From: an uncultured Selenomonadales bacterium
GTDB taxonomy: Bacteria > Bacillota_C > Negativicutes > Selenomonadales > Selenomonadaceae
Direction: 5' to 3'
Assembly: GCA_937916025.1 (NCBI GenBank)
Contig: CALGGX010000235.1
Location: 1-8,230, forward strand
Length of the DNA stretch: 8,230 nucleotides
In this document: in pieces, positions 1-6,044 of the stretch
Layout of the letters: each line of letters begins with the position of its first letter
Numbering within the stretch: position 1 is the stretch's first letter
Notes under the pieces: model-generated
Told to the model about the DNA's origin: nothing
Database searches by the model: none
The model's input: only the letters and a program-made list of their open reading frames with translations
Made by a program: the position numbers and the translations under genes

Positions 1-1410
1 TACCCGATCGGGCATGCCATTCGCAAGCACGGAATCGAGAACTTCTCCGTCGAAATTCTCGCGGAAGGAAAAACGCTCGATGAGCTCTGCATGCTCGAAA
101 GGTATTTCATCGCTCGGTTCAACAGCAATGATCCGAACTTCGGCTACAATCTGACCGAGGGCGGCGAACACATTGCGGGTTGGCATCACACCGAGCAGAC
201 ACGCGCTAACATTTCGGCGGCACTTAAAGGCAGAATCTTCACCGAGGCACACAAACAGCACTTGCGCGAAGTAAATCTCGGTGCCAACAATCCAATGTAC
301 GGCAAGCATCTCACCGACGAGCAGAAGGCAAAACTCAGTGCCGCACTCTCCGGCGCGAATAATCCACTCTACGGCATTCCGCGTTCCGAAGAAGTGAAGG
401 CGAAAATCTCGGCAACGAAGCTCGCGAACGGACGCAGTGAAGAGGCAATCGCAAAAACAAAAGAGGCATGCAGTATTCCCATCGTTTGCGTTGAAACCGG
501 AATCGTTTATTCATCGATCACCGAAGCCGCAAAAGAACTCGGAGTATCGCGAACGGCAGTAGCATACGTTTGCCATGGAAAAACGAAATCGATTAAAGGC
601 TTGACATTTCGATTCGTCGATCCCGACAGAGCTCAACATATCTCTGATCGGCTCAACGAAAATCGCGGCTCGGTAAACAATGTTGCAGTCATTTGCATCG
701 AGACCGGCGTTGTTTATGAATCAATGCTCGCCGCTGCCGAGAGCATAGGACTTCAACCTGCGAACATCAGTTCGGTTTGCACGGGACGTTCGAGAACGGC
801 AGGCGGCTATCATTGGCGTCGTGTTACGGATGAGGAGATCGACAATCGCGATCGTCGCTTCCGCGCGGTTCGGTGCATTGAAACCGGCATTGTCTATGAG
901 TCGGCAGTTGCTGCCGCCGCAAGTCTTGAGCTCAATCTTTCGAGTCTGTACTCTGTCTGCAACGGCAAATCGCAGACCATTAAAGGCTTGCATTTCGAGT
1001 ACGTTGATCCGACCGAAAAGAGAGTCATGAGTGACGAAGAGAGGCGTAATCGATTGGAAGCAACAGCAGTGCCTGTTCTCTGCATCGAAACCGGCATTGA
1101 ATACGAATCACTTGCGTCAGCCGAAAGGGCAACGGGCATTAAAGCCGGAACGATCGGCGGCGTATGTCTCGGGAAGCGCAAGACGGCAGGCGGCTTCCAT
1201 TGGCGGCGGCTTGATCGTCCGGTCATTGAAACTTCGGAGCCGGAGCTCAGATCAAATTGTCGCTCGGTTCGGTGCCTCACAAATGGCATTGTGTATCAAT
1301 CGGTAAGTATGGCGGCGGAGGCACTCGAACTTAATTCGTCGAGTATCAGCAAAGTTTGTCGCGGAAAACAGAGAGCAGTCAAGGGATATGTTTTTGAGTA
1401 CGTCGATTGA
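1..1410 (+). CDS. GIY-YIG homing-endonuclease-like protein with NUMOD3 and five NUMOD1 repeats (5' partial)
   Basis: Frame 1 is open from the first base to TGA at 1408-1410 (469 codons seen), so the N-terminus, including the GIY and YIG motifs, lies off the window. The remaining start shows the second half of a GIY-YIG nuclease: HAIRKHGIENFSVEIL, then a LERYFI segment (Glu at nt 97-99 is the likely metal-binding catalytic residue), then GYNLTEGGEH. NUMOD3-like motifs follow at about nt 187-430 (NNPMYGKHLTDEQKAKLSAA and two relatives). Five NUMOD1-type repeats fill nt 478-1407. In this family the N-terminal domain nicks or cuts DNA and the NUMOD modules give sequence-specific binding. Such genes spread by homing, free-standing or inside introns; which applies here cannot be told. 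The stop lies 3 bp from the lepA stop, tail to tail. There is no frameshift in the visible part, so it may be active. Family is sure; target and mobility are unknown. Confidence 0.9.
   Translation, partial: YPIGHAIRKHGIENFSVEILAEGKTLDELCMLERYFIARFNSNDPNFGYNLTEGGEHIAGWHHTEQTRANISAALKGRIFTEAHKQHLREVNLGANNPMYGKHLTDEQKAKLSAALSGANNPLYGIPRSEEVKAKISATKLANGRSEEAIAKTKEACSIPIVCVETGIVYSSITEAAKELGVSRTAVAYVCHGKTKSIKGLTFRFVDPDRAQHISDRLNENRGSVNNVAVICIETGVVYESMLAAAESIGLQPANISSVCTGRSRTAGGYHWRRVTDEEIDNRDRRFRAVRCIETGIVYESAVAAAASLELNLSSLYSVCNGKSQTIKGLHFEYVDPTEKRVMSDEERRNRLEATAVPVLCIETGIEYESLASAERATGIKAGTIGGVCLGKRKTAGGFHWRRLDRPVIETSEPELRSNCRSVRCLTNGIVYQSVSMAAEALELNSSSISKVCRGKQRAVKGYVFEYVD
478..1407 (+). repeat. 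Five tandem NUMOD1-type protein repeats with alternating A/B endings
   Basis: Repeat units run at about 478-621, 685-825, 865-1008, 1072-1212 and 1264-1407. Each starts with a strand such as VICIETGVVYES, then a helix-turn-helix-like part (AAxxLxLxxSSISxVCxGK). Units 1, 3 and 5 end in (I/V)KG(L/Y)xFxxVD. Units 2 and 4 end in AGG(Y/F)HWRR(V/L). Unit starts are spaced 69, 60, 69 and 64 residues, so units 1 to 3 and 2 to 4 are both 129 residues apart. This suggests duplication of a two-unit block. The first four units keep (V/I)ETGIxY; unit 5 has LTNGIVY. NUMOD1 modules are known DNA-binding parts of homing endonucleases. The spacing was counted by hand. Confidence 0.85.
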
Positions 1411-1413
1411 GAT

Positions 1414-3219
1414 TTATTTGAGATCGTCGTCGGTAATCTTTAAGACTGCCATGAACGCGTCTTGAGACAATGACACTTTACCGATTGCTTTCATTCGTTT
1501 TTTGTTTTCTCTTTGGTTTCGTATATGTTTTAACTTTCTTTCGATGTGTCCTCCGTATAACTTGCTGATAACATCGGCTTTGTACGGTGCAATACGTTCT
1601 CTCGCAATCACTCTTCCACCGAGTGCGGCTTGAATTACGACTTCAAACATTTGTCGATCGATCGTGCGCTTGAGTTTCAACGCCAATGCACGCCCCACTC
1701 TCGCGGCACGACTCTTGTGCACGATCGTCGACAATGCATCCACTATCTCCCCGTTCAGCAATATATCCAGCTTCGACATCTCCGAAGGCGCGTATCGATC
1801 GAACGCATAATCCAACGACGCATAACCGCGCGTCATCGACTTCAATCGATCGAAAAAGTCGTAGAGTATCTCCGAGAGTGGCAAATCGTAAGTCAACATC
1901 ACGCGCGTCTTGTCGACGTAATCCATACCGACGTACGTGCCGCGCCGCTCCCTGCATATCTCCATCACTGCGCCGATATAATCGCTCGGCACGATCACAG
2001 TTGCCTTGACGATCGGTTCTTCAATCGTCGTGATTTTCTGTTGCGGAGGAAGTTTCGCCGGATTATCGATCATCAAAACCTCGCCGTTCGTCTGCGTCAC
2101 GCGATACACCACGCTCGGTGCCGTCATCACCAAATTCAGCCCGTACTCGCGCTCGAGCCGCTCCTGTATCACGTCCAAATGCAACAGCCCGAGGAAGCCG
2201 CATCGAAAGCCGAAGCCCAACGCCGCCGAAGTTTCCGGTTCATAAACCAACGCCGCGTCATTCAATTGCAATTTCTCGAGCGCGTCTTTCAGATTTTCGT
2301 AATCGACGTTGTCTGTCGGATACAATCCGGCGAAAACCATCGGCATCTGCGCGCGATAGCCCGGCAACGGCTCCGATTGCCGATCCAACTCCGTGATCGT
2401 ATCGCCGACTCGAACGTCATGCACGTCTTTCAGTGAGCCGCAAATGTAACCGACATCTCCTGCCGACAATTCCTTCGTTTCCATCATCGACGGCGAGAAA
2501 TATCCGAGCTCGGTCGCTTCAAATTCTTTGCCCGTTGCCAGCAATTTCAACCGATCGCCTTTTTTGACGCAACCGTCGAAAATGCGAACGTGAGCCACCG
2601 CGCCTTTGTAAGAGTCAAATTGCGAGTCGAATATCAACGCCTTCAGTGGCTTTTTTTGATCTCCGCGCGGAGGCGGGATCAGCTCGACGATCTCTTCGAG
2701 AATCTTATCAACGCCCTCGCCGGTTTTCGCCGAACAGAGAATTGCGCCGCTCGCATCGAGTCCGATCGCGTCTTCGATCTCCTGCCGCGCGCGCTCGGGA
2801 TCGGCTGAAGGCAGATCGATCTTGTTGATCACCGGTATGATCTCGAGATCATGATCGAGCGCGAGGTACACGTTCGACAGCGTTTGCGCCTCGACTCCCT
2901 GCGTCGCGTCGACTATCAACAGCGCGCCTTCGCATGCCGCCAGAGATCGAGACACTTCATAATTGAAATCGACGTGTCCGGGCGTGTCAATCAAATTCAA
3001 TCGATATTCCTGCCCGTCCGATGCGGTGTATTTCAGCCGAACTGTCTGCGCTTTGATGGTAATGCCGCGCTCGCGTTCGAGCTCCATGTTGTCGAGCACT
3101 TGATCCGACATCTCGCGCTTGGCGAGCGTCCCAGTCATTTCTATCAACCGATCCGCCAGCGTCGATTTGCCATGATCGATGTGCGCTATGATCGAAAAAT
3201 TCCTGATCCTGTTGTCCAA
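1414..3219 (-). CDS. lepA: Elongation factor 4 (LepA), ribosome back-translocating GTPase
   Basis: LepA is a translational GTPase that binds the ribosome and affects translocation, initiation or assembly under stress. All G motifs are present, numbered from the TTG start: G1 AHIDHGKS (12-19), G2 RGIT (51-54), G3 DTPGH (78-82), G4 NKID (132-135), G5 SAK (163-165). The LepA-specific C-terminal end is present ([20 protein letters not shown], then a final AFMAVLKI segment). I choose TTG at 3219: it gives 601 residues, normal for the family, places the G1 motif at the usual distance, and has a GAGAGG Shine-Dalgarno 9 nt upstream. A longer frame from 3294 would start inside the upstream gene's terminator and add an unrelated Phe-rich stretch. 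The gene is its own unit with a TATAAT box 29 bases upstream of the start. It has no visible terminator before the convergent endonuclease gene, 3 bp away. Identity is certain; the start is probable. Confidence 0.97.
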   Translation of the reverse strand: MDNRIRNFSIIAHIDHGKSTLADRLIEMTGTLAKREMSDQVLDNMELERERGITIKAQTVRLKYTASDGQEYRLNLIDTPGHVDFNYEVSRSLAACEGALLIVDATQGVEAQTLSNVYLALDHDLEIIPVINKIDLPSADPERARQEIEDAIGLDASGAILCSAKTGEGVDKILEEIVELIPPPRGDQKKPLKALIFDSQFDSYKGAVAHVRIFDGCVKKGDRLKLLATGKEFEATELGYFSPSMMETKELSAGDVGYICGSLKDVHDVRVGDTITELDRQSEPLPGYRAQMPMVFAGLYPTDNVDYENLKDALEKLQLNDAALVYEPETSAALGFGFRCGFLGLLHLDVIQERLEREYGLNLVMTAPSVVYRVTQTNGEVLMIDNPAKLPPQQKITTIEEPIVKATVIVPSDYIGAVMEICRERRGTYVGMDYVDKTRVMLTYDLPLSEILYDFFDRLKSMTRGYASLDYAFDRYAPSEMSKLDILLNGEIVDALSTIVHKSRAARVGRALALKLKRTIDRQMFEVVIQAALGGRVIARERIAPYKADVISKLYGGHIERKLKHIRNQRENKKRMKAIGKVSLSQDAFMAVLKITDDDLK

Positions 3220-3228
3220 TGCATTCGT

Positions 3229-3234
3229 CCTCTC
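3229..3234 (-). promoter_or_regulatory. lepA ribosome binding site (GAGAGG)
   Basis: The minus strand reads GAGAGG, then nine bases, then TTG GAC AAC AGG ATC. This spacing supports the TTG at 3219 as the lepA start. An ATG at 3224, in another frame, sits only four bases from the same site and opens a 12-codon frame that overlaps the lepA start. Confidence 0.65.
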
Positions 3235-3247
3235 GATTTTTGTCGTG

Positions 3248-3253
3248 ATTATA
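3248..3253 (-). promoter_or_regulatory. lepA promoter, -10 box TATAAT
   Basis: The minus strand carries a perfect sigma-A type -10 hexamer (TATAAT), which would start the transcript near 3241 and leave a leader of about 20 bases before the TTG. No good -35 is seen: at 17-bp spacing the hexamer is TTTTTT, part of the T run of the upstream terminator. The promoter lies directly behind the terminator of the preceding operon, so lepA appears to be transcribed separately. Confidence 0.65.
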
Positions 3254-3266
3254 CCGCATTTCGGCG

Positions 3267-3291
3267 AAAAAAAAAAGCTCGTTGCCGAGCT
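3267..3291 (-). terminator. Rho-independent terminator of the pglZ-brxL-desulfurase operon
   Basis: The minus strand reads AGCTCG, loop GCAA, CGAGCT, followed directly by a T run (ten T in all, the first in the stem). The 6-bp stem is perfect and the loop is a GNRA-type tetraloop. The TGA stop of the cysteine desulfurase (3293-3291) overlaps the 5' foot of the stem, so there is no 3' untranslated spacer. It separates the operon from lepA. Confidence 0.85.
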
Positions 3292-4391
3292 CAATCCGAA
3301 ACGATTTTCGTCAATGCATCTGCAAGCCGCGCCGCGTCCTCAAGAGTGTTTTGCTTGCCGAACGAAATTCTGATCGTCCCGCGCGCTGCCGACTCATTCA
3401 ATCGAATTGCCTTCAACACATGCGAAACTTGATCGCGTTGTCCGTCGCATGCCGAACCGGTCGATATGCAAATTCCCATTAAATCCATGCGATGCAGAAT
3501 CGCCTCGCCGCTCTTGCCCTCGAACGACAGACTTATCAATCCCGGCAGAGTTCTTCGTCCGCCGTTCCGAACATATGAAATCTCGAGCCGATCCAAAAAC
3601 GCATCTTCCAATTCTCGAATGTGTCGACAATTTTCTTCCATTCGATCGCAATTCAATCGAAGTGCCTCAGCCATGCCGACTATCGCCGCAACATTCTCCG
3701 TTCCTGCGCGTCTGTCAAACTCCTGACTGCCGCCGTCGATCAGCGGCGAGAGTTGCACGCCGTTACGCACGAACAAAAAACCGACGCCTTTCGGACCGTT
3801 GAATTTATGCGCCGAAGCCGAAAGCAGATCAATCCCGAGTGCTTTGACATCGATCGGCATGTGCCCGACTGCCTGCACCGCATCTGTATGAAACAGCGCG
3901 CCTTCGGCATGGGCAATCGCGCATAATTCGCCGATCGGTTGCACGGTTCCGATTTCATTGTTGACTGTCATGATCGAGACCAAGCGCGTTTCATTCGTTA
4001 ACATGTCTTTCAGATCATTGCGATCGATCTTACCGTCGAAATTCGGCTTAATCAATCGAACGCGGCAACCGAGTCTCTCAATCGCCTTGCATGAATTGAG
4101 CACGGCGTGATGCTCGATCGCCGAAGCAATGATCGCTCCGCCGCTCGTACCTACGCTTTTGATCGCCTGATTGTCGCTTTCGGTGCCGCCGGACGTAAAA
4201 ACAATCTCTTCCGGCGACGCGTTGATGCAATTCGCAATCGTCTCTCGCGCGTTCCATAACGCCTTCCGAACCGTCCGAGAGAACGAGTACGGTTGAGATG
4301 CATTCGCATATTCATTCAGCAGAAACGGCTTCATCGCCTCGAAAACGCGCGCATCGAGCGGAGTCGTCGCCGCATTATCGGCATAAATCAT
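3291..4391 (-). CDS. NifS/IscS-type cysteine desulfurase (class V aminotransferase, PLP enzyme)
   Basis: The enzyme would take sulfur from L-cysteine, giving alanine and a protein persulfide for Fe-S clusters, tRNA or DNA thiolation. From the ATG at 4391 (366 residues) it begins [11 protein letters not shown], as NifS proteins do. It has the TSGGTESDN phosphate-loop region, HTDAVQ (Asp for the PLP ring), [10 protein letters not shown] with PLP-lysine K196, RAGTENV, and the catalytic-loop cysteine C315 in STGSACDGQ. All key residues are present. The loop usually written NPSS reads [10 protein letters not shown] here, which may mark a subfamily. A GTG at 4400 abuts the preceding stop, and an ATG at 4397 is also in frame. 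I prefer 4391 because AGGTGA ends 5 bases upstream and the product matches the family N-terminus. It is the last gene of the operon behind brxL and the Cys-rich protein. A dedicated role in BREX sulfur chemistry is inference; general Fe-S or tRNA supply is the alternative. Confidence 0.93.
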   Translation of the reverse strand: MIYADNAATTPLDARVFEAMKPFLLNEYANASQPYSFSRTVRKALWNARETIANCINASPEEIVFTSGGTESDNQAIKSVGTSGGAIIASAIEHHAVLNSCKAIERLGCRVRLIKPNFDGKIDRNDLKDMLTNETRLVSIMTVNNEIGTVQPIGELCAIAHAEGALFHTDAVQAVGHMPIDVKALGIDLLSASAHKFNGPKGVGFLFVRNGVQLSPLIDGGSQEFDRRAGTENVAAIVGMAEALRLNCDRMEENCRHIRELEDAFLDRLEISYVRNGGRRTLPGLISLSFEGKSGEAILHRMDLMGICISTGSACDGQRDQVSHVLKAIRLNESAARGTIRISFGKQNTLEDAARLADALTKIVSD

Positions 4392-4396
4392 TCGCA

Positions 4397-4402
4397 TCAC
4401 CT
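4397..4402 (-). promoter_or_regulatory. Ribosome binding site of the cysteine desulfurase (AGGTGA)
   Basis: AGGTGA overlaps the TAG stop of the small Cys-rich gene and lies 5 bases (8 from the AGG core) before the ATG at 4391. It is too close to the ATG at 4397 and overlaps the GTG at 4400, so it favours 4391. The stop and start being so close suggests translational coupling. Confidence 0.55.
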
Positions 4403-4592
4403 ATCGAAACAGCTTGCAACCTTCCGCGCGGAACTCTTCGATCTTGTCGAGAATGTCTTGCACTTCGACCTCGAGATATTCCGCCAGACATTGCAGGCAA
4501 AAAAAATTCCGCACATCCGCGCCGAGCAATTTTTTGTTAATGCCGATCTCATTCCGAGTGAGCGGCGATTTCTCGCAAACGACGCACTTCAT
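4401..4592 (-). CDS. Small four-cysteine (2 x CxxC) protein between brxL and the desulfurase
   Basis: This 63-residue protein has C3-x2-C6 and C32-x2-C35, a pattern that would form one zinc-ribbon or similar metal site. A fifth cysteine, C59, sits in a GCKLF tail. Between is a basic stretch with GINKKLLGA, and after the second pair a helical segment (about residues 36-57) rich in Glu and Ile/Leu. There is no signal peptide or membrane segment. Its ATG overlaps the brxL stop as ATGA, with AAGGAG 8 bases upstream, so it is a real, translationally coupled gene. Its stop is 9 bases before the desulfurase start. I recall similar small proteins next to NifS-like genes in Firmicutes, but no function. 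Possible roles are a metal- or sulfur-handling partner of the desulfurase, or a structural zinc protein. The free C59 is a candidate sulfur acceptor; that is inference. Confidence 0.85.
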   Translation of the reverse strand: MKCVVCEKSPLTRNEIGINKKLLGADVRNFFCLQCLAEYLEVEVQDILDKIEEFRAEGCKLFR

Positions 4593-6028
4593 CGCCCAAT
4601 CTCCTTCACGCTTAAAGCCGGAACCGGTTTGCCGCCGAACTCGTCCGGGTCGAGAATGTTCAATTGCAGTTTGATAATCGTGCGCATCTCCATTGCCGGA
4701 TTCAGGCAGTACGTTTGAAACTCGTCTCGCGAAATTTCGTCGACGCTCTTTACGTGCGGAAACAGCAATTTCAAAAATGCCGTGCTCAATCGCTTGATTG
4801 CCTCTGTATCGCGAGTATCGGCGCGCTCGGGCACTTCGATCAGCTCGTCGACCAGCACTCGGAAGATCGGATCATCGCGCAATTCATGCATGATCGTCGC
4901 GAAATACTCCGAGTTCAACGCCCAACCGCATATCTTCAGATCGTCATTCATTCGCGGAATGTTCCAGCCTTTCAAAAAGCCGTGAAATCGATCGAGTAAC
5001 GCACTTTCATGAAAGACGCTCGGCAACTCGCCGAACATGTTGATGTACTCGTTCATTCGACCGGCAGAAATGTTTCCGAGCAGAACAATGCCCGCATCCG
5101 CCGAGCCTTCATGACTGCCGACCGTGTACTTGCCGTTCTCCATGTAGCCCTTCAACACGCCGCGCATCTCGTCGACATCGGAGAAATTGATCGTCTGGAC
5201 TTCATCGAGTGCGACATAATCCCGACCGAACACCAAACCTTCTTTCCGCCGCGCGAGATCGTAAAACATTCGCGCGCGAGACATCGTGCCGCCGCTCGAC
5301 AGCCAGCCGTAACGACTGAACGAGCCGAACAGGTACGACTTGCCGGTGCCTTTCGGCGCGAGTTCGATCATGTTGAGCCGCTTCTCGACGAACGGCAACA
5401 ATCGAGAGATCATCGACAATTTTTGTTGCCGAGACTCGTAACCTGCCGCATTGTAATCGATCGCGCCGAGGAGCAGATCAATCCACTCGTCGAGAGTAAA
5501 TGACTCCCGCGCGTATTTAAATTCTTCGAGATCGACGATGTACGGGCGAAAATCTTTAAAATCGAGCAGTTTGATCTTGCCGGTTTTGGTTCCGGACGGC
5601 GGCTGATATCCGAGCTCGACAATTCCCCAATTTTCCTCCGCCTTCAAAAGCGCGTCACCGATCCTCGACCACACATCGAGCGAAATCATCGTGTCTTGAA
5701 ACTTCAGATCGAAGTCCGGCAACGCAAACGACAATGCCTGCGTTTTGATGTCGATGTCGATTGCGATCTTCGACAGGAATTTGACGCGCTCATTGCAATT
5801 GATTACGCGGTTTTTGATCGACTTCCAATCGTCTTTTTTCGGTATGAACGTGCGGATAAAATTCGTCGTCGCCTCGATGTCGAGCTCGCCGCGCTCGTCT
5901 TGAAAGCGTTTCAAAACCCAATCGCGCATGAACGACGGCAGTTTGAACGCCGCGATGAAATTGTTCTTTTTCAAATCCTTGAAGACGATCATTTCGTCGA
6001 AGGCGTCTCTCAATTTCTCGATTGTCAT
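4589..6028 (-). CDS. brxL: BREX AAA+ protein BrxL, short (type 4-like) form
   Basis: BrxL is the AAA+ component of BREX phage defence; type 1 relatives are DNA-binding ATPases that form ring assemblies. This 479-residue protein has Walker A APKGTGKS (224-231), Walker B VALDEVQ (272-278, D275/E276), a sensor-like LLGN (316-319) and a likely arginine finger in LLDRFHG (R347). The N-terminal about 200 residues are a family-specific domain. The C-terminus ends with EMRTIIKLQLNILDPDEFGG and has no Lon-protease domain with a Ser-Lys dyad. That fits the short BrxL family (TIGR02688 as I recall) rather than the about 680-residue type 1 form, so I do not regard it as truncated. ATG at 6028 is preceded by GCGGAGGT with a 7-base spacer. 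It starts 16 bp after pglZ and its stop overlaps the next start. Family assignment is confident; the subtype is probable. Confidence 0.9.
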   Translation of the reverse strand: MTIEKLRDAFDEMIVFKDLKKNNFIAAFKLPSFMRDWVLKRFQDERGELDIEATTNFIRTFIPKKDDWKSIKNRVINCNERVKFLSKIAIDIDIKTQALSFALPDFDLKFQDTMISLDVWSRIGDALLKAEENWGIVELGYQPPSGTKTGKIKLLDFKDFRPYIVDLEEFKYARESFTLDEWIDLLLGAIDYNAAGYESRQQKLSMISRLLPFVEKRLNMIELAPKGTGKSYLFGSFSRYGWLSSGGTMSRARMFYDLARRKEGLVFGRDYVALDEVQTINFSDVDEMRGVLKGYMENGKYTVGSHEGSADAGIVLLGNISAGRMNEYINMFGELPSVFHESALLDRFHGFLKGWNIPRMNDDLKICGWALNSEYFATIMHELRDDPIFRVLVDELIEVPERADTRDTEAIKRLSTAFLKLLFPHVKSVDEISRDEFQTYCLNPAMEMRTIIKLQLNILDPDEFGGKPVPALSVKEIGR

Positions 6029-6035
6029 GCGAAAA

Positions 6036-6040
6036 CCTCC
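6036..6040 (-). promoter_or_regulatory. brxL ribosome binding site (GGAGG)
   Basis: The minus strand has GCGGAGGT seven bases before ATG 6028, inside the 16-bp gap after the pglZ TGA (6047-6045). It is close to the consensus and fixes the brxL start. Confidence 0.75.
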
Positions 6041-6044
6041 GCGC

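Noticed and set aside
1..470. A group I intron around the GIY-YIG gene
   Set aside because: No intron core or splice context can be seen. The gene's 5' end is outside the window and its 3' end runs straight into lepA, so an intronic location has no support.
478..1407. The regular repeats as a CRISPR or DNA-level tandem array
   Set aside because: The repeats are conserved at protein level with diverged nucleotide sequence, variable spacing and no near-identical short repeats.
1411..1413. A bidirectional terminator between the endonuclease gene and lepA
   Set aside because: Only three bases separate the stops, and I found no inverted repeat followed by a T run on either strand nearby.
1630..2436. 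A 268-codon plus-strand frame opposite lepA
   Set aside because: It is antisense to strongly conserved lepA sequence. The translation is Arg/His-rich with no domain, typical of a shadow frame.
3220..3294. Longer lepA with an N-terminal Phe-rich extension
   Set aside because: The start would lie inside the desulfurase stop and the terminator stem, upstream of the -10 box. The extension is translated T-run sequence with no family match.
2851..3432. A 193-codon plus-strand frame across the lepA start, terminator and desulfurase end
   Set aside because: It crosses a promoter, a terminator and two real genes on the other strand, and shows no protein-like composition.
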